Of a stretch of 48,893 nucleotides of DNA, positions 1 through 9,404 are shown one piece after another. Source of the DNA: Arthrobacter sp. ISL-48 (lineage in GTDB: Bacteria > Actinomycetota > Actinomycetes > Actinomycetales > Micrococcaceae). Both the position numbers and the translations under genes were made by a program. The notes under the pieces were generated by a model. It was given only the letters and a program-made list of their open reading frames with translations. It had not been told where the DNA came from and ran no database searches. Location of the stretch: contig NZ_JAGGPL010000017.1 of assembly GCF_018613805.1 (NCBI RefSeq), positions 1-48,893 of the forward strand, given 5' to 3'. Each line of letters begins with the position of its first letter. The first letter of the stretch is position 1.

Positions 1-112
1 GGCGACGGCAACGGCGACTGGGAAAACTCACGCCCATCGAATATGAAACAATCAACCGGACCGCGCTCACAGCGGCCTAAAACCCCGAGTCAACAAAAGC
101 CGGGGCAGTCCC
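1..112 (+). mobile_element. IS3-family element, right-end remnant
   Basis: The window opens inside the 3' end of an insertion sequence. A reading frame at 3-80 encodes the last 25 residues of an IS3-type transposase, and it is followed by a terminal-repeat-like stretch whose complement starts GGGACTGCCCCGGC and ends near 112. The left part lies outside the window. It differs in sequence and terminal repeat from the IS3-type copy at the other end of the window, so the two are not obviously a pair. Confidence 0.6.
3..80 (+). CDS. IS3-family transposase OrfB, C-terminal fragment (partial)
   Basis: Twenty-five residues are visible in the third frame from the window edge, ending in TAA at 78-80. 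The stretch RRLGKLTPIEYETI matches the conserved end of IS3-group integrase-type transposases, where a stretch of the form RRxLGxLTPxEYE follows the last catalytic glutamate. The catalytic residues lie upstream, outside the window, so whether the copy is intact cannot be judged. Confidence 0.55.
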   Translation, partial: RRQRRLGKLTPIEYETINRTALTAA

Positions 113-159
113 TATCGTCTAGCCGGCAGAGCGGCTACGTACCCCTGTGTAGGCGCAGC

Positions 160-200
160 CACAAGGGGGGATGCGGACAGCGTCCGCATCCCCCCTTGTG
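160..200 (-). terminator. strong 19-bp hairpin downstream of the thiolase gene
   Basis: Perfect 19-bp inverted repeat (CACAAGGGGGGATGCGGAC at 160-178 and its complement at 182-200) with a 3-base loop. It lies 70 bases past the thiolase stop on the minus strand and has no T-tract. It probably ends the minus-strand transcript and separates it from the IS3 remnant, as T-poor hairpins often do in high-GC actinobacteria. Confidence 0.65.
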
Positions 201-271
201 ATGACATTCGCGTTACTCCCCCCGGCCGTAAACCCAAGCTGCCATGAGCACTCGTCCAGATGGCAGAGAAG

Positions 272-1450
272 CTAGGCTACAAGGATTGAGACCACCGCTG
301 CAGCAGAATCTCCACCAACCTGCCCACCAGAGTTCTGCGCTACGGCGACCTTTGCGGATTCCCGTTGCCGTGCACCGGCTTCTCCGCGCAGTTGTTGAAC
401 CAGTTCAAAAATTTGAGCCGTGCCTGTAGCGCCAATCGGGTGCCCTCTGCTGAGCAGACCGCCGCTCGGGTTTACAGAGATTCTGCCGCCAAGGTCCGTT
501 GCTCCACTACGCAACAGTTCCGCCGCATCCCCGGGTGCACAGAACTGCATGACTTCGTAATTAATCAGTTCGCCAGGGGCCGATGCATCGTGAACCTCTG
601 CCACATGGACTTCTTCGGGCCCGATCGAAGCTGACTCGTAGGCCGCTTTAGCGGCCCGGGACGAAGCGTTTGGCTTCGACGGATCCGCTGAGCCCGAAAC
701 AAGTGCTGAGCTGGCCACCCACACTGGCCTGGATCGAGACAACTTGGATGCCACACGCGAGGAACAGAGGATTACCGCCGCTGCTCCATCGCCGATTGCA
801 GAGCACATAGGAAGCGTCAAGGGTTCGCTGATCATCCGGCTTGCCAGCACTTCCTCGACGGTCGTCTCTTTGCGAAACTGAGCGAAGGGGTTGAGCGAAG
901 CAGCATGGCGACTCTTGACTGTTATCCGCGCAAAATCGGCTGGTGTCGTCCCCGTGGCGTCCATATACCTGCGAGTACGTTCCGCGTAGATGTCCATAAA
1001 GATCGAACCGCTGCCTGTGCCGACGTGCGAGGGCAGTTCTTCTTCCTTGTCTACCGCCCCTCCGAACGCTGCGATAGAGACGGTCTTATCTGCATGGCTC
1101 AGCTTTTCAGCTCCCACTGCCAATACGATATCCGCCTGGCCACTTGCCACCGTCTGCCACGCCAGATGGAACGCTGTGCTGCCGGTAGCGCAAGCGTTTT
1201 CCACGTTGATTATGGGCTTGCCCATGAGGCCGGTATTCCTCAGCGCGGCTTGGCCCCGGATCATCTCCTGCCCAGTGATGGTTCCAGACGCTGAGTTGCC
1301 AAAGTAGATACGGTCTACTTTGTCCGCACCGATTCCGGCATCCTCCAGCGCTATTCTCACAGCTTCCTCGGAAAGACTCTTCACCGATCGATCAAGAAAC
1401 TTCCCAAAAGAAGTCATTCCAATTCCAGCGATCGCTACGCGGTCGGTCAT
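272..1450 (-). CDS. SCP-x type thiolase (acyl-CoA acyltransferase)
   Basis: Thiolase-fold enzyme of 392 residues, expected to cleave a 3-ketoacyl-CoA with free CoA in the cytoplasm. The nucleophilic cysteine lies in ENACATGS (about residue 87). The C-terminal glycine-rich loop NPSGGLLSRGHPIGATG is present. The second cysteine motif of classical thiolases (CxGG near the end) is replaced by AQNSGG, which is typical of the lipid-transfer/SCP-x branch that handles bulky or branched substrates. The start at 1450 is chosen because GGGAG sits five bases upstream; an in-frame ATG at 1462 has no such site. A TetR-type operator lies at 1538-1559, so it probably belongs to the regulon of the tetR gene at 16798. 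The exact substrate is unknown. Confidence 0.85.
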   Translation of the reverse strand: MTDRVAIAGIGMTSFGKFLDRSVKSLSEEAVRIALEDAGIGADKVDRIYFGNSASGTITGQEMIRGQAALRNTGLMGKPIINVENACATGSTAFHLAWQTVASGQADIVLAVGAEKLSHADKTVSIAAFGGAVDKEEELPSHVGTGSGSIFMDIYAERTRRYMDATGTTPADFARITVKSRHAASLNPFAQFRKETTVEEVLASRMISEPLTLPMCSAIGDGAAAVILCSSRVASKLSRSRPVWVASSALVSGSADPSKPNASSRAAKAAYESASIGPEEVHVAEVHDASAPGELINYEVMQFCAPGDAAELLRSGATDLGGRISVNPSGGLLSRGHPIGATGTAQIFELVQQLRGEAGARQRESAKVAVAQNSGGQVGGDSAAAVVSILVA

Positions 1451-1537
1451 AGTTACTCCCATTCACACTCTCGACAAAACGAAAAGGCTCCGCTACGGTG
1501 CGGGTCCTTTGCTCAATTAGCCTTGACCCACTCTAGC

Positions 1538-1559
1538 ACTTACTGGTCAGCAATCAAGT
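1538..1559. promoter_or_regulatory. putative TetR operator, copy 1 (thiolase)
   Basis: Imperfect 22-bp palindrome with ACTT/AAGT ends and core TTACTGGTCAGCAATCAA. It is almost identical to sites at 3933 and 17615, the last of which precedes the tetR gene. It lies 88 bases upstream of the thiolase start. That the TetR protein binds it is inferred. Confidence 0.7.
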
Positions 1560-1705
1560 GTCTTCAAGATTTGCTCAATACGAGGGGCTGCACCAAGGCG
1601 CCCTCGAGTCATCAGTTCTGATGCCAGGCGATGAAGCGTGTTTACCCTCGCCAGCGGCCAGGATCATCATGCTTCCCTGTGCGACGATCAAGGAAAGCGT
1701 TTCGC

Positions 1706-2593
1706 TTAGGCATCCTGGACGAGAGGCTCGGCTGCGACGCCGACAAGTGCCTGCTCGATCTGCGGCACACTCCAGCGGCTACCGTTCTCGAATGTATCTA
1801 CGACCCGCCATCCTTCATACACTCCAATCAGATCACCCACCACGCGGAACATGTGGCCGGAGAAGGCGCAGCGCTCGGCCGCCAGGAACGCTACCAGCGG
1901 CGAGATATTTCCCGGGTGCCAGCTATCAAAATCCGTGTCGGATTCCGGCTCGGCCACCCGTTCACTGAGCCCCGGAGTGGACAGAGTCAAGTGGGTCCGC
2001 GCCGCTGGCGCAATACAGTTAACCCGTACGCCGTACCTCTTTAGCTCCTTCGACGCGACCTGCGTCATGGCAGCGATCCCAGCTTTCGCTGCGGCGTAGT
2101 TCGTCTGACCTGCCCCCGGCTGAAGCCCCGCGGCCGAGGAAGTATTGATAATCGCCCTGTCTGCGTCCAACCCCAATTTTGATTGGTTACGCCAATACGC
2201 AGCCGCGTGCCGGCTGACAGCGAAAGTGCCCTTAAGATTGACGTCCACCACCGAGTCAAACTCCTCCTCGGTCATGTTGATCAACGTCCGATCCCTCATG
2301 ATGCCCGCGTTGTTCACCACCACGTGGAGGTCGCCGAATTCGCGTGTTGCGGTTTCGACCAGCCGCTGCGCACCGAGCCAGTCACTGACGCTGTCAGTGT
2401 TAGCCACGGCTTCCCCGCCCGCAGAGATGATTTCAGCAACCACATCATGCGCCGGACCATTGTCCGCGCCTGCTCCCCCGACGTCATTTACAACTACCCG
2501 CGCACCTTCCACCGCAAACAGCAGGGCGTGCTCGCGGCCGAGACCTCGCCCGGCGCCCGTCACGATCGCAACTCGTCCATCCAGAACACCCAT
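1706..2593 (-). CDS. short-chain dehydrogenase, MFE-type 3-hydroxyacyl-CoA dehydrogenase-like
   Basis: SDR oxidoreductase of 295 residues. The cofactor loop TGAGRGLGRE is at about residues 12-21, followed by NNAG and the catalytic Y-AAA-K. The stretch VVVNDVGG after the second beta strand and the extended C-terminus resemble the hydroxyacyl-CoA dehydrogenase half of peroxisomal multifunctional enzymes, so oxidation of a 3-hydroxyacyl-CoA to the 3-keto form is the best guess. Start chosen at 2593 because GGAG lies seven bases upstream; the longer frame to 2629 has no support. It sits between the thiolase and the citryl-CoA-lyase-like gene, all on the minus strand with gaps of about 255-272 bases. 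Only a weak half-match to the TetR operator (TGCTGAC at 2725-2731) precedes it. Confidence 0.8.
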   Translation of the reverse strand: MGVLDGRVAIVTGAGRGLGREHALLFAVEGARVVVNDVGGAGADNGPAHDVVAEIISAGGEAVANTDSVSDWLGAQRLVETATREFGDLHVVVNNAGIMRDRTLINMTEEEFDSVVDVNLKGTFAVSRHAAAYWRNQSKLGLDADRAIINTSSAAGLQPGAGQTNYAAAKAGIAAMTQVASKELKRYGVRVNCIAPAARTHLTLSTPGLSERVAEPESDTDFDSWHPGNISPLVAFLAAERCAFSGHMFRVVGDLIGVYEGWRVVDTFENGSRWSVPQIEQALVGVAAEPLVQDA

Positions 2594-2864
2594 AAACCGA
2601 CTCCAATTCGTTCGATTGTTCTTGACCACTCAACTCTGAAGCGAGATGGTCTTTAAGCTAACCTGCGTTAAGACTAACTGTTAACACAATTGCGTCATCG
2701 CTGAACCAGCTCGACGGAAATCAATGCTGACTTGTCGGAAGTTGGTGCTGCGAAGTACATCCCAAAGTTGTAACCAAAATTCACTGTTTATCACGCCCCA
2801 ATGACCTGCATGGGGAATTTCAATTCAAATAACGAAACATTATCTTCGCGGAATCATTTACGCA

Positions 2865-3653
2865 TTACGATGGGTTTGGGCCCGTGTAATTTACCTGGTC
2901 GGCAGGAACGTGGCGCCACGTGTTTCCCTGTGCCACCTCCTCCAAGTAGTGGGCTGCAAGGCCGACCGACCGAGGTGCCACCAGGAAGATTCGCGTCGTC
3001 TCCCAGGTGAACCCGAGATCCAGAATGAGGGCTGCAATCGCGCCATCGACGTTCGCAGGAATCTTGCGCCCAACCGCTTGGCTCAACTCGTATTCCAGGT
3101 GAGTCAGCAATGACGAGTGATGGGAGAAGACCCCTTCCTCCTTGGCGATACCCATCAGAATAGGAAAGCGCGGATCCGCACCGTGTTGCGGATGACCAAA
3201 CCCCTCAAGGGGGGCTCGCCGCGCCCTGCTGTCAGCCACAATCTCCTTGGCGGCTCGCTGCAGCGATTCGTCGGTGACCTCACCGTCTTCGGCTATCTGA
3301 TGTACAACCGATTGCAACTTCAATGCCAGTTGTTGACCGGCGCCACCCTGGATGTCCCCGAAGGTCGTCACTCCGGCTGCAATCCCCACTTGAAGGGGAA
3401 CCCCGTACGACGCGAGCATTCTGGTGACCGTACTCGACGGCGATATTCCGTGTTCCATCACCGAGACAAGTAGGGCATCAAGAACTCGAGCCTGACCAGG
3501 TGTTGCACGATTCCCGGTAAGGACCAGGTACATCATCTCAGAATATGAAGTATTCCCGATCAGCTGGCTCAGCCGGTGCCCCCGAATAATCACATCATCC
3601 TTCTCGACCTCCCCTATGGCAGTTTCCCAAGCGTTGGTATCCCGTGTAGTCAT
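2865..3653 (-). CDS. citryl-CoA lyase-like protein (short citrate-synthase fold)
   Basis: A 262-residue citrate-synthase-fold protein, far shorter than citrate synthase (about 380-430 residues) and close in size to bacterial citryl-CoA lyase and the C-terminal domain of ATP-citrate lyase. As in that group, the first active-site histidine of citrate synthase is absent (GDIQGGAG at 99-106, compared with GDRFGGA in ATP-citrate lyase). The second histidine (GFGHPQHG, H154) and the aspartate (NVDG, D203) are kept. Such enzymes cleave a 3-hydroxyacyl-CoA to acetyl-CoA plus a ketone or oxo-acid by retro-aldol chemistry. The start at 3653 has AGAGGA upstream; the open frame extends to 3833 without a good start. 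An operator-like palindrome is at 3933. A paralogue lies at 27852. Confidence 0.78.
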   Translation of the reverse strand: MTTRDTNAWETAIGEVEKDDVIIRGHRLSQLIGNTSYSEMMYLVLTGNRATPGQARVLDALLVSVMEHGISPSSTVTRMLASYGVPLQVGIAAGVTTFGDIQGGAGQQLALKLQSVVHQIAEDGEVTDESLQRAAKEIVADSRARRAPLEGFGHPQHGADPRFPILMGIAKEEGVFSHHSSLLTHLEYELSQAVGRKIPANVDGAIAALILDLGFTWETTRIFLVAPRSVGLAAHYLEEVAQGNTWRHVPADQVNYTGPNPS

Positions 3654-3932
3654 TCGATTTCCTCTGTTGTAGTTTTCCTGCAGTCCAATAGCTTGAAGTA
3701 ACGAATGCTCGGACGCGACCGCTTTTTCGATATTGCGCACCGTCGCCAACGCGGAAGAATATCGCCTGCTCGGCCCACACTCCACCGTTCCGCGCTGCAA
3801 TTCCCCTTCGCCGTCCTTGAAACGCGGACTCATGAAGCTCCGAGAAGGAGCCAGTCGCGCCTCGTGGACCTACCGCCCCTTCCGACCATGTTCCGACCGG
3901 GTTGGGAACGATGCTATTCAATGCAGAATATC

Positions 3933-3954
3933 ACTTACTGATCAGCAATCAAGT
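3933..3954. promoter_or_regulatory. putative TetR operator, copy 2 (citryl-CoA-lyase-like gene)
   Basis: Core TTACTGATCAGCAATCAA with ACTT/AAGT ends, one base different from the copy at 1538. It lies 280 bases upstream of the citryl-CoA-lyase-like start, leaving a long untranslated leader. Confidence 0.68.
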
Positions 3955-4788
3955 GTTCGAGGGATGTGCAGGGCTTCACTATCCGGGACGGTTGGTTCGG
4001 CGAGCGTGTCATCAGGCCCAGGACGGAGTTACAAGGCCGGGACCAACCAAGCTAAATTGGGCCTCAATAGAGGCCACCACTGGAGGAGCGGTATTCACCG
4101 AACATCCGGTACGTGAACCGGGATGAGGCCAGCGCATCTGCCAACGCCACGGTTCCATGCCGGAGGTGCTCGCCTGCGGCACCCGGGACCCTCGGCCGGG
4201 CCATTCCGCCCAACAAGAACCTGGTCGCCAATAAAGACATACTGATCGCGGGAACTGCACGACCCACGCATTGAGTCGGCGAATGTCAACACCTACCCGA
4301 CCCAGCTTGTCCTTCCCACAGGACTCAAAGGTCGAGCTGTGGAATTGGATCAGCGTCCAATCGGTAAATTTCTCCCGCCCGTAACGAATGTCGGAACCAT
4401 AGGAAATGAAAGCTGCAGGCTATCGGGCGGGCCTGACTGAGAAGCCCATGAAACGGGGCTACTCCAAGAATCGCACAAAATGGGGAAGCTCATGTTGAGC
4501 ATTGTCGGTGGCACGTTCGAAAGCTGCCTGTCCGATGACTACTACCATCTATGAAGCGACGCCGTCAGCCACGTCCCGGCATAGCTCCTCTTGAGGGTAT
4601 CTTCACCATGGTTAGGCTGGATTCCGACAGTTGCCGGGTGGCGTTAACGACGTAGGCGGCCGGCCTACTCGCCCAGGTGTCAACTGTTCTCCACCTGCAG
4701 ACTCTTGATGCCCGCCTTTCAACGCCAAGTCCGACCTTGACCTGGAAAATGGACTCTTCCTTGGCGGATACTGCGATATCTTCGTGGT
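3955..4788. other. about 830 bases with no convincing gene
   Basis: Short open frames exist on both strands (for example 4565-4801 minus) but none has a good start site, a recognisable domain or the third-position GC bias seen in the flanking genes. It may hold decayed coding sequence or the 5' region of the thioesterase-like gene. No RNA gene was recognised. Confidence 0.4.
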
Positions 4789-5772
4789 ATGGCTCCTTCA
4801 ACGCCGGGCATCGACAAGTCCTCGCCAGGGGCCGCCCCTAACCCTGCAGCATCCCACGGTTCCGGAGTGCCCACCTCGGGACGCGTCGAGCGGCTCATGC
4901 GAACCAGACTGCGCGGCGCCGCAGACGGCACAGTACCGGAATGCACCGGATCGATGATCACTGGAGTCTGGTGCCTGGACCGCGAAGGGCGACCCACAGC
5001 ATTGACAGCCGCTTCCTTGTTGGACCAAACTCTCGCTACGTCTCTCCGCGCTGCCGCCCCGGAGCTTACTTGGATGGTCACGACGGAGCTGCAACTGAAC
5101 TTCCTGGTGCCCCCACCTATTGACGGCGTCGTGCTGGAGGCCTGGACCAGAAGCGGCTTCGTTGATCAAAGGGGAGGCGTGTCTTTTGGCACCCTACGTG
5201 GACCGGACGGAACGGAACACGTACACGCCGTTGGCTGGTTCCAAGCGGTGGGGCCGTCCCCAGCCGGGGCACTCGACCACTTCCACAGTATGGGCGCGTT
5301 ACCATTAGGGCCCGAGTCCAACGTCTCTTTGGACACGTTGCTAGGCATGCGCAGTCAGGCGTGGAGCGCTGCAGACGAGAAGCCAGCGAATGACGAGGGC
5401 TTCCTCAGGGGGCCTGATTTCCCGGTGATCCATGAGTTCATGAATCGCAACGGGACTGTTCACGGAGGGGCAATCACCATGATGGCGGGACTTGCTGCCA
5501 AGGCGGCCATTCCGACGCCTGAGAATTTCGATCTCCAGTCCTTGCGGATGGTGTTTCTTCGTCCGTCCACTGGACCAATTGCTACGCGGGCACGAATCCG
5601 ACATGCGGGCCGTTCCCTGTACATCGTGGATTTGGAACTGTTCAGCAGCCGTACGACTCCAGGAAGCACGACATCACGTGCATCAGACACTGACATGCGG
5701 GAGGACCTTGACAAGGCCTTCGAAAGCAAGCCAATCGCGCAGGCCCACGCAATCTTCCGTCCGGCCCGCTGA
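4789..5772 (+). CDS. double-hotdog thioesterase-superfamily protein
   Basis: A 327-residue protein with two hotdog-like halves. The first (about residues 70-150) has the conserved run into VTTELQLNFLVPPP; the second (about 210-300) has NRNGTVHGGAITMMAG, a typical PaaI/4HBT-like HGG active-site helix. It may hydrolyse an acyl-CoA formed by the neighbouring pathway, releasing free CoA. The ATG at 4789 is the first start in the frame with protein-like content, but no clear ribosome site precedes it, so the N-terminus is uncertain. It is the only plus-strand gene in the first 20 kb and lies convergent with the cytochrome b gene. Confidence 0.65.
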   Translation: MAPSTPGIDKSSPGAAPNPAASHGSGVPTSGRVERLMRTRLRGAADGTVPECTGSMITGVWCLDREGRPTALTAASLLDQTLATSLRAAAPELTWMVTTELQLNFLVPPPIDGVVLEAWTRSGFVDQRGGVSFGTLRGPDGTEHVHAVGWFQAVGPSPAGALDHFHSMGALPLGPESNVSLDTLLGMRSQAWSAADEKPANDEGFLRGPDFPVIHEFMNRNGTVHGGAITMMAGLAAKAAIPTPENFDLQSLRMVFLRPSTGPIATRARIRHAGRSLYIVDLELFSSRTTPGSTTSRASDTDMREDLDKAFESKPIAQAHAIFRPAR

Positions 5773-5919
5773 ACGGCCCGGGGTCACGGCCTGACGGGCC
5801 ACTAAGCGTCCGGATCTCGTTGAGCTCTACAAGTAGGGCACCGTGATTAACGGGCCACGAATGGAGATGGCCTTGGAGCGACACCTTATTGGGTATGTTT
5901 CATGCCCCGGGCGCCTCTT

Positions 5920-7326
5920 CTATTTGGTGACCTTGCCCATACGGCTTGCTATGGGCCTGGTAAACAGCGGTTTGATCAGGAACCAAGCCGCAGCGATGAC
6001 GAGCAGGGAGATCAGGAAGATAACAAGGCCCCACCAGTCCACCATGTCCCGTGAGCCATACATGTGGTTTAGGTTCTGTAAAGCTCCGGTGAAGAACACC
6101 AGGAACACATGCACCACCGTAAACGCAACGAAATAGAGCATCACCGGAAAGTGCAATGCCCGGGCCCAATCCACCGGGTAGATCCTAGTGAGACGCTCAG
6201 CGCGCTCAGGCCACCAGGTGGACATCCGGACGCCGCTCACGACCGCCAAAGGGGCGGCGACGAACACAGTGACGAAGTATGCCATCACCTGCAGGGCGTT
6301 ATAGTGCACCCAACCGTTTTCGGCAGGCCAGTCAAGCGAGGCATACTGAACGGCCGCTGAGAGCATGTTTGGGAAGACATCCCAGCTCATCGGTACGATT
6401 CGGGTCCAGTGCCCGCTGACAAGTAGCAATGCGACGAAGATCATCCCGTTCGCTACCCAGAGCACGTCCAAACTCTGGTGCAGCCACTGGGACAGTGATA
6501 CTTTTTTTGGGCTATTGCCCTTCGGGGAGAAAAACGAGTTCTTCTTCGCCGTCCAGTAGCCAGGAGGCTTACGCTCCGTACGCACCTGGAGACCGGTGCG
6601 GATGATCAGCACGATGAAGAACATGTTGAAAAAATGTTGCCAGCCCAGCCATGCCGGGATTCCGACCGGAGCGCCTTCCGGCTGCCACGCGTGCCCGCTG
6701 TAAGACATGACGAACTGCTGCACACCCTCAAGGGTGCGTAGCCAGCGCGCGCCGAACACCACCAGTAGTCCCAGAATTATCAATACGGCGGTAACGACGG
6801 CGGGCTTCCGCCATCCCGGGCCAGCCACGTTCCCCTTACTGACGGGGCCGCCCCGGGCGGCTCCCTTCGTGTCGAGGAGACGAGTCGAAGAGGTCGCTTT
6901 GGCCGCCGGTGGGAACAAACTCGTCTGGGCGGCACCAGAACCGCCCCGTACCGCGGAATCAGTCGATGGCCGCGCGACCCCCTCCCCTCCGGCCGTATGG
7001 GGGGGAGCGCCCATCCGGCGCTTGCGTGCAGGAGTATCATCAGCAGCGGACTTCGATTGCTCGTTTTCCTGTGCAGCCCGCTCCGATGGCAAGTCCATTC
7101 CCTGAAGCTGCTTTTTGTCGATCAACGCCGTGACGTCATCGCGGGTCTTTGGCGACGTCATGGCCGTCTCTGCAACCAGCGAATCGCCCCGCTGTTGTTG
7201 CTGCAAATGCGTCTCTAAACGCTCCGCAGGCACGGGCTCGGCGTCTGCTCGCTCAGGGGCTAGCGGCGTGTATCCCGCCATGCGGCGCCGTTTCGGGGGC
7301 TGGCTGGGGTTTGGCTCGCTAGTCAT
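5920..7326 (-). CDS. membrane cytochrome b/b6-domain protein with long cytoplasmic N-terminus
   Basis: A 468-residue protein. Residues 1-165 are hydrophilic, Pro/Ala/Arg-rich and probably disordered. Residues from about 170 carry roughly six membrane segments, with histidines placed inside or at the edges of helices (HFFNMFF, LHQSLDVLWV, VHYNALQV, ALHFPVMLYF, VVHVFLVFF). This is the pattern of di-haem cytochrome b561/hydrogenase b-type subunits. It follows etfA by about 100 bases on the same strand. The context suggests that it passes electrons from reduced ETF, or from an ETF-linked partner, to the membrane quinone pool. No separate ETF:quinone oxidoreductase is present in the window. The role is inferred from position; the haem-protein assignment is firmer. 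Confidence 0.7.
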   Translation of the reverse strand: MTSEPNPSQPPKRRRMAGYTPLAPERADAEPVPAERLETHLQQQQRGDSLVAETAMTSPKTRDDVTALIDKKQLQGMDLPSERAAQENEQSKSAADDTPARKRRMGAPPHTAGGEGVARPSTDSAVRGGSGAAQTSLFPPAAKATSSTRLLDTKGAARGGPVSKGNVAGPGWRKPAVVTAVLIILGLLVVFGARWLRTLEGVQQFVMSYSGHAWQPEGAPVGIPAWLGWQHFFNMFFIVLIIRTGLQVRTERKPPGYWTAKKNSFFSPKGNSPKKVSLSQWLHQSLDVLWVANGMIFVALLLVSGHWTRIVPMSWDVFPNMLSAAVQYASLDWPAENGWVHYNALQVMAYFVTVFVAAPLAVVSGVRMSTWWPERAERLTRIYPVDWARALHFPVMLYFVAFTVVHVFLVFFTGALQNLNHMYGSRDMVDWWGLVIFLISLLVIAAAWFLIKPLFTRPIASRMGKVTK

Positions 7327-7429
7327 AGATTTCGGTCCTCTAGCTGGGTATCAATTTCGGGTTCAGAAGCATGGAAGGCCTCCGTCGGACCACAATTTAT
7401 GGTCCTGGGTGGGCAACTGCCGGTACTGG

Positions 7430-8419
7430 TCAGCTGCGTCGGTTGTTGATCTCTTCGATCAGCTGTGGGACCACAGTGAACACGTCCCCGACGATGCCGA
7501 AATCGGCGACGTCGAAGATCGGAGCATCCTCGTCCTTGTTGATAGCAACGATCGTTTTGGAAGTTTGCATCCCTGCCCGGTGCTGGATCGCCCCAGAGAT
7601 TCCCAGCGCCACATAAAGTTGAGGGGTTACGGTTACGCCAGTTTGACCCACCTGGTAGGACTGCGGCACGTACCCGGCATCAACGGCGGCACGCGAGGCA
7701 CCCACCGCGGCACCTAGCACGTCGGCAAGTTCCTCCACCACGCTAAACGCCTCCTTCGAACCAACGCCGCGTCCGCCAGAGACAACGCTCTTCGCCCCTC
7801 TCAACACTGGTCTGCCTGGTTTCCCCGCGGCCTCGGTGACCTCATCGATCGTGGCTCCGGTGGCCGTCTTGGTTGCTATCTGCGCGATCGTGATTACGGG
7901 AGATGCGACGGCCACGGCCCCGCCCTCAATGGAGCCCGGACGCATAGTAATTACCATCAAGCCACCTTCCACGGTCGACTCGGTTGTGAAGTCGCCGCAG
8001 AACACTGAATGGGAAGCAATGATTTCCTGGCTCTCCTCGTCGAAGCGAACCGCGACCGCGTCAGCGGCTACGGAACCGCCGGCCACAATTGCGAGCCTGC
8101 CTGCCACAGCGTTGGAATCGTTGGTCGCCGGTATCAACACCAAGCCAGCCCCGTACTTATGTACCGCGTCTGCCATGGCACCGACCTGCGCGGACCCCAG
8201 TTCGGTGGCCGCGTTCTCCGATTCGGCTAGGTACACATGGGTCGCGCCCAAGGTCCCCAAATCAGCGGCTAAGTCCCCGGACCGCCCTGAGGCAGTAACC
8301 GCCACCGCTACGGGCGTGCCGAGGTCGGCTGCCAGCCTGAGCAGGCCAGCGGCAGTGGACTTCGGCGATCCCTCGCGGGTTGTCTCGATCAGGACCAGAA
8401 CGTTTCCGGTGTATGCCAT
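7430..8419 (-). CDS. etfA: electron transfer flavoprotein alpha subunit
   Basis: A 329-residue EtfA. The C-terminal FAD-binding domain carries [12 protein letters not shown] and the family signature from [17 protein letters not shown] to the NKDEDAPIF stretch (about residues 270-305). With EtfB it forms the soluble heterodimer that accepts electrons from acyl-CoA dehydrogenases. The start is preceded by AAGGA. The gene follows etfB with a 52-base gap and is probably cotranscribed with it and with the cytochrome b gene. Two acyl-CoA dehydrogenases at 14593-16805 are its likely donors. Confidence 0.95.
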   Translation of the reverse strand: MAYTGNVLVLIETTREGSPKSTAAGLLRLAADLGTPVAVAVTASGRSGDLAADLGTLGATHVYLAESENAATELGSAQVGAMADAVHKYGAGLVLIPATNDSNAVAGRLAIVAGGSVAADAVAVRFDEESQEIIASHSVFCGDFTTESTVEGGLMVITMRPGSIEGGAVAVASPVITIAQIATKTATGATIDEVTEAAGKPGRPVLRGAKSVVSGGRGVGSKEAFSVVEELADVLGAAVGASRAAVDAGYVPQSYQVGQTGVTVTPQLYVALGISGAIQHRAGMQTSKTIVAINKDEDAPIFDVADFGIVGDVFTVVPQLIEEINNRRS

Positions 8420-8471
8420 GGTGTTTTCCTTCAGCTGTATGACTTCTGTATCAAAAGGGGGTCGCTCACGT

Positions 8472-9245
8472 TCAGATGAGGCGGTTCGCCGCCAGGAACT
8501 CGGCTAGCTGCGCTGCCGCGGTGCCGTCGTCGACAACCTTCGGTCCGGCCTGCTTGGCAGGGCGGGCCGACGCCGAGACCATCACCGATGCGACTTCCGG
8601 AGTTGCTGCGATTCCCAGATCAACAAGTGACCAAGTGGTTAAAGGCTTCTTCTTCGCCGCCATGATCCCCTTGAAGTTCGGAAAGCGGGCATCCGCGGAC
8701 TTCTCCGTGACCGATACCACTGCTGGCAAACTCGATGACAAGCGAAAAGCGCCGCCGTCCACCTGGGCCCAACCCGACACGGCATCCGCGTCGATCACGA
8801 CCTCGTCCAGACCCGGAAGTACAGGCCACGCCAGGATCTCGGCAACCATTGCTGGGACCATTCCGCCCCGACCGTCCGTGGCCGCGTTGCCGGCGAGGAC
8901 CAGATCCACCCCTCCGAGCTTTCCGAGGGCGGCAGCCAGCACTCTCGCTGTCTGCACCATGTCGGAACCCGCCAGGGACTCGTCCGAGACCAAAACGGCG
9001 GAATCCGCGCCCATCGACAACAGCTTCCGGAGGCTCTTACCCGCGTCCTCCGGCCCCATTGCAACCACCACAATTTCGGTATCTTTGCGCGAATCCTTTA
9101 GCTGAAGGGCGTTCTCCAGAGCCCGTTCATTGATCTCGTCCGGCACGGGCTCTGACGCACCGCGGTCCAGCATTCCGGATTCAAGGTCGATCTTACGATC
9201 AGACCACGTATCCGGAACCTGCTTGGTCAACACAACGATCTTCAT
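8472..9245 (-). CDS. etfB: electron transfer flavoprotein beta subunit
   Basis: A 257-residue EtfB, starting [20 protein letters not shown] and carrying the AMP-site region [16 protein letters not shown] (around residues 115-130), both standard for the family. It pairs with EtfA to carry electrons from flavin acyl-CoA dehydrogenases to the membrane. AGGAAGG precedes the ATG. About 70 bases upstream lies a 17-bp palindrome (9315-9331) that is also found, in near-identical form, before fadB. etfBA therefore appears to be controlled with fadB, probably by the MarR protein at 20474, rather than by the TetR that heads the upstream operon. Confidence 0.95.
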   Translation of the reverse strand: MKIVVLTKQVPDTWSDRKIDLESGMLDRGASEPVPDEINERALENALQLKDSRKDTEIVVVAMGPEDAGKSLRKLLSMGADSAVLVSDESLAGSDMVQTARVLAAALGKLGGVDLVLAGNAATDGRGGMVPAMVAEILAWPVLPGLDEVVIDADAVSGWAQVDGGAFRLSSSLPAVVSVTEKSADARFPNFKGIMAAKKKPLTTWSLVDLGIAATPEVASVMVSASARPAKQAGPKVVDDGTAAAQLAEFLAANRLI

Positions 9246-9314
9246 GGAGAACCTTCCTCGGGGCTATTGCTGCCGCTTTCGTAATCCAATTTACGGGGAG
9301 TTAGCGAAAAAAAC

Positions 9315-9331
9315 TAGTTGTTCGACAACTA
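9315..9331. promoter_or_regulatory. putative MarR-type operator before etfBA
   Basis: TAGTTGTTCGACAACTA: perfect 7-bp arms around a 3-base centre. The related site TACTTGTCAGTCAACTA lies at 20259-20275 before fadB, and TAGTTGT half-sites flank the MarR gene start. The binding protein is inferred. Confidence 0.65.
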
Positions 9332-9404
9332 TTTTCTTAGATCCAAAGGCGGTTTGTATCGAGTCGCCAAGGGGCGCGGAGGATAAACGGCCGCCAGCGT
9401 CAGG

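Noticed and set aside
2725..2731. Fourth TetR operator before the SDR gene
   Set aside because: Only the core TGCTGAC and a few flanking bases agree; the symmetrical ACTT/AAGT ends are missing.
4565..4801. 78-codon minus-strand frame
   Set aside because: No domain, no ribosome site, and it overlaps the likely start of the thioesterase-like gene.
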